Assembly (NCBI GenBank): GCA_910579425.1 | Contig: CAJTVL010000112.1 | Coordinates: forward strand, 1 to 11,343 | DNA length: 11,343 bases | Reading direction: 5' to 3' | Source: an uncultured Lachnospiraceae bacterium | Lineage (GTDB): Bacteria; Bacillota; Clostridia; Lachnospirales; Lachnospiraceae | Shown: positions 6,115-11,343 of the stretch, one piece after another | Layout of the letters: each line of letters starts with the position of its first letter | Numbering within the stretch: the first letter of the stretch is position 1 | The notes under the pieces: model-generated | Seen by the model: only the letters and a program-made list of their open reading frames with translations | The model's database searches: none | Told to the model about the DNA's origin: nothing | Program-made: the position numbers and the translations under genes

Positions 6115-6687
6115 ATGAGATTATTTCATGGAAGCAATACGCCGGGGATCAGGGTGCTGGAGCCAAGGCAGGCGGATCATGACAGGCCCTATATTTATCT
6201 CACAACCATAGACGTTGTGGCGGCTTTTTATCTGTGTAATGCAGTAGAGAGGCCTTATTACTGGTTTCCCTATGGCTTCGAGAAGGATATGGAAGTCCCC
6301 ATTTATCATGAGTTGTATCCCAATGCCCTGCGGGAAGTTTCGGAAGGGGTCTGTGGGTATATTTATGAGGTAGAGGCCGCACAAGAGCAGGTGATTCCAT
6401 TTAAGAATATTCCCTGTGCGAGACTTGGGACAAAGCCGATAGAAGTGATAGGATGCACAGAAGTCAAAAATGCATGGGATTTGTTTCAGGAGTATCTGGA
6501 GCAGGGAAAGATGCGTATTGCCCGCTATGAGGATAAGACAGAAAGACAGCTTGCGTGGTGGTGGTCGGACTTATGCGGTTACCTCAAAGAAAAGGATATG
6601 ATCAAAACGCCGGATTGTTCCTACGCCAGGTTTGTGAGGAAGAAATTTCCCTGGGTGTGGGAGCGGTATGTGAAGGAGCAGGAATAG
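6115..6687 (+). CDS. Putative Arr-like ADP-ribosyltransferase-fold protein
   Basis: The 190-residue soluble protein opens with RLFHGSNTPGIRVLEP, the H-G-[ST] strand that begins ADP-ribosyltransferase (ART) folds, with H5 in the NAD-binding position. PYIYLTTIDVVAAFYL (25-40) matches the second Y-x-Y-hydrophobic strand and helix, and GYIYEVEAA (81-89) the third. PIEVIGCTEVKNAW (108-121) aligns in order with the EPLRIVG segment remembered from the rifampin ADP-ribosyltransferase Arr. The shared order of four segments suggests an Arr-like or DUF3990-like ART fold. The catalytic acidic residue cannot be fixed by eye, so activity is unproven. A C-terminal extension (about 140-190, Trp-rich WWWSDL) goes beyond the roughly 140-residue Arr. 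GGAGGGG (6101-6107) inside the MATE end supports the ATG. It is coupled to MATE on one side and to the LytTR gene, 3 nt away, on the other. Confidence 0.5.
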   Translation: MRLFHGSNTPGIRVLEPRQADHDRPYIYLTTIDVVAAFYLCNAVERPYYWFPYGFEKDMEVPIYHELYPNALREVSEGVCGYIYEVEAAQEQVIPFKNIPCARLGTKPIEVIGCTEVKNAWDLFQEYLEQGKMRIARYEDKTERQLAWWWSDLCGYLKEKDMIKTPDCSYARFVRKKFPWVWERYVKEQE

Positions 6688-6690
6688 GAA

Positions 6691-7413
6691 ATGGAGTACA
6701 AGGCGGCGATTTGCGATGATGAAGCCTTAGAGCTTGCGTATTTATCAGAGCTGGTGCAGAACTGGGCAAAGAAAAGGGGGCATCGTGTCCGGATTTTTCT
6801 TTTCCCCAGCGCGGAGGCCTTTTTGTTCCAATATGAGGAAGAAAAGGACTTTGATCTTTTGCTGCTGGACATTGAAATGGGAAAAATGAACGGAGTGGAG
6901 CTGGCAAGGAAAGTGCGCAGGGAAAATACCGGGATACAGATTTTGTTTGTCACCGCTTATCCAGATTTCATTTCCGAGGGCTATGAGGTGTCAGCATTGC
7001 ATTATCTGATGAAGCCGCTGAAGGAGGAGAAGCTCTTTCAGGTGCTGGAAAGGGCGGCGGCAAATCTGGATAAGAAGGAGAGGTACGAGATTTTTCAGAG
7101 AGAAGGGGAGAGTATTCGGATTCCTGTGTCTGAGATTGTGAGCGTGGAGGCCTTTTCCCACTCTGTCCAGATGGTGACAAAAGGGGGAAGCTATCGGTTG
7201 GATGAGACGATTTCCGGGCTGGAGGAGCGGTTAGGGGACGGGTTTGTCCGGTGCCACCGTTCCTATCTGGTTTCACTGAAATATATACAGAAGATCACCC
7301 GAACCGATGTGGAGATGGATACGGGAGATAAAATCCCGTTATCCCGCAGAAAATATGATGTGGTAAATCAGGCGTTTATCCGTTATTACAGGCAGGAAGA
7401 GGAAAATACATGA
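6691..7413 (+). CDS. LytTR-family response regulator
   Basis: The 240-residue cytoplasmic transcription factor has two domains. The receiver (1-122) carries the acidic pair D9-D10, phosphoacceptor D60 in LLLLDIEM, T88 and K108 (in YLMKPL). The LytTR DNA-binding domain (about 133-235) shows IVSVEAFSHSVQM, then FVRCHRSYLVSLKYIQKI and IPLSRRKY, the standard beta-rich LytTR signature. Proteins of this kind (AgrA, LytR, VirR) bind pairs of 9-bp direct repeats about 21 bp apart and activate promoters. Such repeats lie at 8206-8289 upstream of the ABC genes. The start follows the ART-like gene by 3 nt with AAGGAG at 6673-6678; the stop overlaps the kinase start (ATGA, 7410-7413). It is thus made with its kinase and probably with the MATE pump. 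Confidence 0.93.
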   Translation: MEYKAAICDDEALELAYLSELVQNWAKKRGHRVRIFLFPSAEAFLFQYEEEKDFDLLLLDIEMGKMNGVELARKVRRENTGIQILFVTAYPDFISEGYEVSALHYLMKPLKEEKLFQVLERAAANLDKKERYEIFQREGESIRIPVSEIVSVEAFSHSVQMVTKGGSYRLDETISGLEERLGDGFVRCHRSYLVSLKYIQKITRTDVEMDTGDKIPLSRRKYDVVNQAFIRYYRQEEENT

Positions 7414-8186
7414 TGGGGTTGTTATCGTTAAACATAAAAAATTTCTGCCAGGCATGCAGCCCAATGTTCTGGGCTGGCAGGGCGATTGACAGACGGATTG
7501 CCGCTTACCAGAACGAACTGATGGAAAGGCACTGCGACGAGGTGCAGAATATTTATAAGACCATGCGGGGCTGGCGGCATGACTACCACAACCATATTCA
7601 GGCCATGAAGGTGATGGCTCTGCAGGTGCGGCAGCAGTCGGGGGAATGCGGTGCGCTTCTTCGGTTGGAGGAGTATCTGTGCAGTCTGGATGACGACCTG
7701 ACCACGGTGGATACGGTAGTGAAAACCGGGAATGTGATGGTGGACGCCATTTTAAACAGCAAGCTCTCCCTGATCAAGGCCAGGGAAATTCCCTTAAAAG
7801 TGAAAGCCTCGGTTCCGGCCCGGACAGGGATCGGGGAGGTGGAGTTGTGCGTCATTATCGGAAATCTCCTGGACAATGCCCTGGAATCCTGCCTTTTGGA
7901 GAAGGAAGAAAAGAGAGAGAATATCAAAGAGGCCGGCCCTGTGAGGGGGCCGTTCATCCGGGTCTATATTGGAGTACTGAAGGGGCAGCTTTATATCTCC
8001 GTAGCCAATTCTTCTTATGGAAAAGTGAGTAAAATCGGAAAAAGATACCTGTCAACGAAGGGAACCAGAGGCCATGGATACGGGCTCATGCGCATTGACC
8101 GGATTGTAAACAAATATCACGGCTATATCAATCGGCAGAATGAGGAGGGAGCTTTCGTCACGGAAGTAATGCTGCCTCTTAGGTAG
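7410..8186 (+). CDS. Sensor-less GHKL histidine kinase (AgrC-like core)
   Basis: The 258-residue protein is the partner kinase for the overlapping LytTR regulator. The dimerisation helix contains RHDYHNH (56-62) with phosphoacceptor H57, the usual H-box of the LytTR-linked kinases. The N-box is NLLDNALES (152-160) and the ATP-lid glycine box is GHGYGL (221-226), followed by RIVNKYHGYI. AgrC-type kinases normally have five to seven membrane helices before the H-box. Here only about 50 residues precede it, and none form a membrane span, so the protein should be cytoplasmic or docked to a partner. Input may come from an intracellular ligand or from a membrane partner such as the neighbouring transporters; this is inference. 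ATG at 7410 (4-nt overlap) and ATG at 7413 are both possible starts. Confidence 0.9.
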   Translation: MMGLLSLNIKNFCQACSPMFWAGRAIDRRIAAYQNELMERHCDEVQNIYKTMRGWRHDYHNHIQAMKVMALQVRQQSGECGALLRLEEYLCSLDDDLTTVDTVVKTGNVMVDAILNSKLSLIKAREIPLKVKASVPARTGIGEVELCVIIGNLLDNALESCLLEKEEKRENIKEAGPVRGPFIRVYIGVLKGQLYISVANSSYGKVSKIGKRYLSTKGTRGHGYGLMRIDRIVNKYHGYINRQNEEGAFVTEVMLPLR

Positions 8187-8196
8187 GCTGGTTGGA

Positions 8197-8313
8197 ATGT
8201 CGGCCTTTCACAGACACCGCCTCTGCTTTTGCAGATACTGCAGACGCTTTTGCAAATACCACTGGCGCTCTCACAGATACCGTTGGTGCAAAAAAATCCT
8301 TTTTTTCATATAA
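8197..8313 (+). CDS. Candidate 38-residue Cys/Arg/aromatic-rich peptide over the repeats
   Basis: An ATG at 8197 opens 38 codons to TAA at 8311-8313. The four 21-bp repeats read as four heptapeptides in this frame, each of the form [FS]-[HC]-[RK]-[HY]-x-x-[CR]. The peptide has five Cys (10, 12, 15, 19, 31), eleven Arg or Lys in repeats and tail, and a hydrophobic end (KKILFFI). A position between a two-component system and an exporter pair is typical for secreted signal or antimicrobial peptide genes. Against it, the RBS is only AGG at 8185-8187, the ABC genes lack a visible C39 peptidase domain, the frame's stop falls within the TATAAT, and any 21-bp repeat yields heptads in every open frame. 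The operator explanation is preferred. Confidence 0.2.
   Translation: MSAFHRHRLCFCRYCRRFCKYHWRSHRYRWCKKILFFI
8206..8289 (+). repeat. Four 21-bp direct repeats, probable LytTR operator array
   Basis: Units run 8206-8226, 8227-8247, 8248-8268 and 8269-8289 without gaps. They share T-rich starts, CA(G/A)A(T/C)AC(C/T) in the middle and GC at the end. The 9-mer at 8279-8287, ACCGTTGGT, matches every position of the published LytTR box [TA][AC][CA]GTTN[AG][TG]. The equivalent 9-mers are ACCACTGGC (8258), ACTGCAGAC (8237) and ACCGCCTCT (8216), increasingly degenerate. LytTR boxes are normally 9 bp with 12-bp spacers, a 21-bp pitch, as here. The array ends 20 bp before a perfect -10. Confidence 0.65.
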
Positions 8314-8314
8314 T
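8283..8314 (+). promoter_or_regulatory. Activator-type promoter of the ABC exporter operon
   Basis: TATAAT (8309-8314) is perfect. The best -35, TTGGTG (8283-8288), is poor and lies 20 bp away; at 17-bp spacing the hexamer is GTGCAA. A strong -10 with a poor or misplaced -35 next to a regulator box is typical of activated promoters. The spacer contains A7-TCC-T7 (8290-8306), a rigid or curved tract. Transcription would start near 8321, giving a leader of about 86 nt. Confidence 0.6.
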
Positions 8315-8332
8315 ATGGGAAAATAAATCCAG

Positions 8333-8394
8333 TCCCAGCTAATAGAAGAAACCGGCTGGCGACGAAAAGAAATGATGCGCATAAGCGGCTGGGA
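8333..8394 (+). promoter_or_regulatory. Possible SD-sequestering leader structure of the ABC operon
   Basis: TCCCAGC (8333-8339) is complementary to GCTGGGA (8388-8394), which includes the first bases of the GGGAGG ribosome binding site of the TTG-initiated ABC gene. The CCAGC within it (8335-8339) can instead pair with GCTGG (8355-8359). Two exclusive pairings could hide or free the ribosome binding site. Only short helices are involved. Confidence 0.25.
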
Positions 8395-8406
8395 GGCGGA
8401 ACAAAA

Positions 8407-10371
8407 TTGAAATCAGAATGGGGAAAAGAGAAAAAGAAGGACAGACCTGCCTATTCGGCGGCGGAGAATGTCCTTTTTTTGTGGAAAAGAATCGGGAAGG
8501 TTTATCCGATGCTGCTGGTGATGATGGGGATACAGTGTGTGTTTTCCATCATTGGCCCGGTGGCAGGGATTTATCTGCCAAGGATAGCGGTGGAGCTGGC
8601 ACAAAGGAGGGCGGAGCTTTCCGAAATCATGCTGGAGCTAGGGGGCATGGGGCTTATTTTGTTCCTTTCTATGGCGCTTTCGTCCATGGCGAATATGGGG
8701 AAATACATGATGCTGAACAATATACGCTTCGAGTATATGAGGCAGTTGTTTATGGATTCTCTTTCCTGCGGGTATGACCAGATTGAGAGCGTGGAAGGGC
8801 AGAGGAAATATGGACGGGCAAGAGGGGCTGTGGATTGGGGGGACAGCGCAGGAACCACAACGATGTGCAACGGAGTGATCGAGCTGTTTATAAATCTTGG
8901 GGGGTTTGCGATTTATTCCGGTATCATTTCCATGCTGGACGTTCGCGTGATTTTGCTGCTGGTGGGGCTTTCCCTGGTCAATCTCCTGGCGGTAAGGTAT
9001 GCCAACGGCTATGAGTTTCGGCAAAAGGATGAGGAGGCAGGGCTCTCAAACAAGCTGAATTATATTTCCGGCACGGCAAACGACGTCCAGTACGGCAAGG
9101 ACATTCGGCTTTACGGGATGGCAGAATGGTTCCCCCAAATACAGGAGCAGGTGCTCTCCTCCTATACCCGGCTGAGCAATAAGATTAAGAACCGGTATTT
9201 GGGAGCCGGAATCGTAAATGGGGCAACCTTATTTCTCAGGGACGGGATTGCCTATGCTTATCTGATCGCAGGCGTGGCTGCGGGGAAGATTACGGTGGGA
9301 GATTTCGTGCTGTATTTCGGGGCGGTTACGGGGTTCTCTGCCTTTGTGGGGAATATCGCCGACAACTTGAACCGGCTTCATAAGGCGAATCTTAAAATGA
9401 ATGATATGCGGGCCTTTTTTGATGAGGCCGAAAAGGGGGCAGAGGAAAAAGAGGCTTTCCCGTCTCCGGGCAGCAGGGCCGGGACAAGGAAAAAGAAGAA
9501 AGAAGCAGACTCCGGCCCCAGGATTGACTTTGAAAATGTCACCTTTTCCTATGGAAAGTCCTGCAGCTCCCCCAATTTTGGGGCAAAAGATTTCGACGAA
9601 AAAAATACGCCTGAGCCGGATAGGGAGCCTGTGCTTAAGAATTTTACCCTGCATATCAGGGGCGGGGAAAGGGTTGCCCTTGTGGGGGTGAATGGAGCAG
9701 GAAAAACAACTGTGGTAAAGCTCTTGTGCGGTTTTTATAGGCCGGATGAGGGTCGGATTCTGATAGACGGAAGGGACATCCGAGAGTTTGGCAGAGAAGA
9801 GCTGTTTGCCCTGTTTTCCACGGTTTTTCAGGATATTTATATTGCCCCTTTTACGGTGGCAGAAAATGTGTCTATGCAGCCGGAAAGGGATACGGATATG
9901 GAAAGGGTGATCCGCTGCCTGAAGGAGGTGGGCCTTTATGAAAAAATCTGTGAATATCCGGAAGGGATTCATGCCTATATGCAGAAGGCTGTCCATGACG
10001 GGATTGTGCTCTCCGGCGGACAGCAGCAAAAGCTTTTGATGGCAAGGGCTTTGTATAAGGATGCCCCGGTGCTGATCCTGGATGAACCCACGGCGGCCCT
10101 GGACCCAGTGGCGGAAAGTGAGACTTACGAGGACTTTCACCGTTTTTCCGGGGGAAAATATCCTTTTGGAAAAACAGCGGTATACATTTCTCACCGCCTG
10201 GCGAGCACCCGTTTCTGCGACAGGATCGTGCTGCTGGAGGATGGCCGTATCAAAGAGGGGGGAACCCATGATGAGCTGATGAAAAAAGGCGGAGCCTACG
10301 CCCGGATGTTTGAGATTCAGAGCCAGTATTACAAAAAAGACAGCATGGAGGAGGTGTGGATAGGGCAATGA
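8407..10371 (+). CDS. Half-size ABC exporter (TMD-NBD), first of a pair
   Basis: The 654-residue protein has about six N-terminal membrane helices (roughly 30-310) and a C-terminal nucleotide-binding domain. The NBD is fully equipped: Walker A GVNGAGKT (427-434), Q-loop Q475, signature LSGGQ (535-539), Walker B LILDEP with D559 and catalytic E560, and H-loop H596. It is larger than the usual 570-600 residues because of a charged linker (about 338-375, KKKK run) and a polar insertion of about 20 residues between FSYGKS and PVLKNF in the NBD. There is no N-terminal C39 peptidase domain. The start is TTG with GGGAGG (8391-8396) 10 nt upstream; the first in-frame ATG (8509) would delete the first helix's flank. 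The next half-transporter overlaps by 4 nt, so a heterodimer is expected. Direction is export by fold; the cargo is unknown. Confidence 0.9.
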   Translation: MKSEWGKEKKKDRPAYSAAENVLFLWKRIGKVYPMLLVMMGIQCVFSIIGPVAGIYLPRIAVELAQRRAELSEIMLELGGMGLILFLSMALSSMANMGKYMMLNNIRFEYMRQLFMDSLSCGYDQIESVEGQRKYGRARGAVDWGDSAGTTTMCNGVIELFINLGGFAIYSGIISMLDVRVILLLVGLSLVNLLAVRYANGYEFRQKDEEAGLSNKLNYISGTANDVQYGKDIRLYGMAEWFPQIQEQVLSSYTRLSNKIKNRYLGAGIVNGATLFLRDGIAYAYLIAGVAAGKITVGDFVLYFGAVTGFSAFVGNIADNLNRLHKANLKMNDMRAFFDEAEKGAEEKEAFPSPGSRAGTRKKKKEADSGPRIDFENVTFSYGKSCSSPNFGAKDFDEKNTPEPDREPVLKNFTLHIRGGERVALVGVNGAGKTTVVKLLCGFYRPDEGRILIDGRDIREFGREELFALFSTVFQDIYIAPFTVAENVSMQPERDTDMERVIRCLKEVGLYEKICEYPEGIHAYMQKAVHDGIVLSGGQQQKLLMARALYKDAPVLILDEPTAALDPVAESETYEDFHRFSGGKYPFGKTAVYISHRLASTRFCDRIVLLEDGRIKEGGTHDELMKKGGAYARMFEIQSQYYKKDSMEEVWIGQ

Positions 10372-11343
10372 AAAATACGATGAAAAACAGTAAGGATATG
10401 ATCACAATCATGTGGCGGCTTGACCGGATGCTGGTGTTGCTCACGATGGCAAATGCCATGATTCAGGCCTTGATCCCTTTTGTGGGGATTTATTTGTCGG
10501 CTTATGTGCTGGACGGACTGGGGACGGGGCAGGAAAAGGAGGAGCTTCTTACAGTGGTTCTGATGGCCGTAGGGCTGGTCTTTTTTCTCATGATTTTGAG
10601 CAGCTATCTGAAAAAACATATGGATATACGAACGGATGTCTGCGCGCACAGATACGATATGGAAAGGAGCAGGCGGACGCTGACCATGGATTATGAACTG
10701 CTGGACAGCCCGCTGGTCAATGACCTCCGCACCAGAATACACAATGATGGCAATTGGGGAGCGGGATTTTATTCTGTTATCGGTACAGCCGACCTGTTTG
10801 TGCAGGCGTGTTTTAATCTTGTGGCCGCCTTTTTGGTTTTGCTGCCGCTTTTTGCAGACGGCGAAGTGTTCCGGACGCCGCTGACACTGGCTTTGGTTTT
10901 TGGTTTTGTGGGGATCATTTCTTTTTCCACATGGTTTTTGCTGAAAGCAACGAAAAGGATTTTTGGACTGTTGGACGAGAACAGCAATGAGTTTACCTAT
11001 CTGGAATATTTTCTGTATCGTTCCTGGGACTGTAAAATGGGAAAGGATGTGAGGATTTACAAAGGGCAGGGGCTGATCGAGAACTATATGAGGGAGGATA
11101 TGCGGGAGAGATGGATCAAAAAGGCCACCGCCTCGGAAAGTGGAAGAGGTCTGGTGAGCGGCGGATCGGCAGGGCTTTTGCAGGCCTTTGCCTACCTGTT
11201 TGTGGTGGTCAGGGCGGTCTCGGGGGCTCTCACGGTGGGAGCCCTGATGAAGTATGCGGCAGCCATTTACCGTTTTTCCCAGGCTCTTGCCTGTATGTTC
11301 AGGGCAGGCTCCAGTTTTGTGGCCTACGCAGGCCGCAACCAGT
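10368..11343 (+). CDS. Second half-size ABC exporter (5' part, runs off the window)
   Basis: From ATG 10368 (overlapping the previous stop as ATGA) the frame stays open for 325 codons to the window edge. The visible part is the transmembrane domain. Hydrophobic spans lie at about 21-47 (MLVLLTMANAMIQALIPF and onward), 61-82, 137-155, 170-190 and 264-280. The soluble stretches between them, such as TMDYELLDSPLVND (about 105-118) and FTYLEYFLYRSWDCKMGKDVRIYKG (about 206-230), are the coupling-helix region of exporters. They match in order the SLSCGYDQIES and NDVQYGKDIRLYG regions of the upstream gene, showing that the two are paralogous partners. AGGAGG (10349-10354) lies upstream, with ATG 10380 as an alternative start. 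The nucleotide-binding domain is outside the window, so it cannot be said whether its ATPase site is canonical or degenerate. Confidence 0.88.
   Translation, partial: MKNTMKNSKDMITIMWRLDRMLVLLTMANAMIQALIPFVGIYLSAYVLDGLGTGQEKEELLTVVLMAVGLVFFLMILSSYLKKHMDIRTDVCAHRYDMERSRRTLTMDYELLDSPLVNDLRTRIHNDGNWGAGFYSVIGTADLFVQACFNLVAAFLVLLPLFADGEVFRTPLTLALVFGFVGIISFSTWFLLKATKRIFGLLDENSNEFTYLEYFLYRSWDCKMGKDVRIYKGQGLIENYMREDMRERWIKKATASESGRGLVSGGSAGLLQAFAYLFVVVRAVSGALTVGALMKYAAAIYRFSQALACMFRAGSSFVAYAGRNQ

Noticed and set aside
8206..8289. Short CRISPR-like array
   Set aside because: The 21-bp units abut with no unique spacers, are imperfect, and no cas genes are present.
8290..8306. A7-TCC-T7 as a terminator
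   Set aside because: The stem would be only A-T pairs with a 3-base loop, and it sits between a regulator box and a perfect -10; a promoter spacer is a better reading.
8179..8382. Minus-strand 67-codon frame with alanine/valine-rich heptad repeats
   Set aside because: It is the complement of the four 21-bp repeats; a 21-bp unit gives heptads in any open frame. No convincing ribosome binding site on that strand, and it overlaps the end of the kinase gene.
9229..10368. 379-codon open frame on the minus strand
   Set aside because: It lies entirely antisense to the ABC gene with intact Walker motifs, and the translation has no recognisable domain.

Overview
The window looks like chromosomal DNA of a gut-type Clostridia, most likely Lachnospiraceae. 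The reasons are strong AGGAG-type ribosome binding sites, a PD-(D/E)XK protein with the GIEKG-repeat tail common in that family, a LytTR/GHKL two-component pair, a clostridial-type MATE transporter and paired half-size ABC exporters. All supported genes are on the + strand. The left third (about 1-3450) looks A+T-richer, with short, poorly characterised genes and sizeable gaps. The right two thirds look G+C-richer and are tightly packed. This assignment comes from gene content and protein style only; no database was searched.

Left region (1-3450): a possible C-terminal tail of an upstream gene; a PD-(D/E)XK (Rpn-like) nuclease-family protein with its own extended -10 promoter; a RimJ/RimL-type GNAT acetyltransferase; a 71-residue leucine-zipper protein; a 347-base gap holding a good promoter, a 21-codon mini-ORF and a UACG-loop hairpin; a DJ-1/PfpI-family protein whose usual cysteine is serine; and a very basic one-pass membrane protein of no recognised family.

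Middle region (3479-8186): mtnA (methylthioribose-1-phosphate isomerase), then a long structured leader, then four tightly coupled genes. These are a MATE efflux transporter, a small protein that resembles rifamycin ADP-ribosyltransferase (Arr) in layout, a LytTR response regulator and a GHKL histidine kinase with no membrane sensor. The junctions are 3 nt, 3 nt and a 4-nt overlap, so the four are probably one operon.

Right region (8187-11343): a 220-base gap, then two overlapping half-ABC exporters; the second runs off the window. The gap contains four tandem 21-bp imperfect repeats. The last repeat contains ACCGTTGGT, a full match to the published LytTR-box consensus, and it sits about 20 bp before a perfect TATAAT. 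The 21-bp period is also the usual pitch of LytTR direct repeats. The simplest reading is that the regulator encoded next door activates the exporter pair through this array. A 38-codon Cys/Arg/aromatic-rich reading frame runs through the same repeats and may be a chance product of their length or a real small peptide.

The most interesting unit is therefore 4639-11343: structured leader, MATE pump, Arr-like protein, sensor-less two-component system, LytTR operator array and heterodimeric ABC exporter. It is a candidate self-regulated response or export cassette. What it senses and what it exports cannot be read from the sequence.
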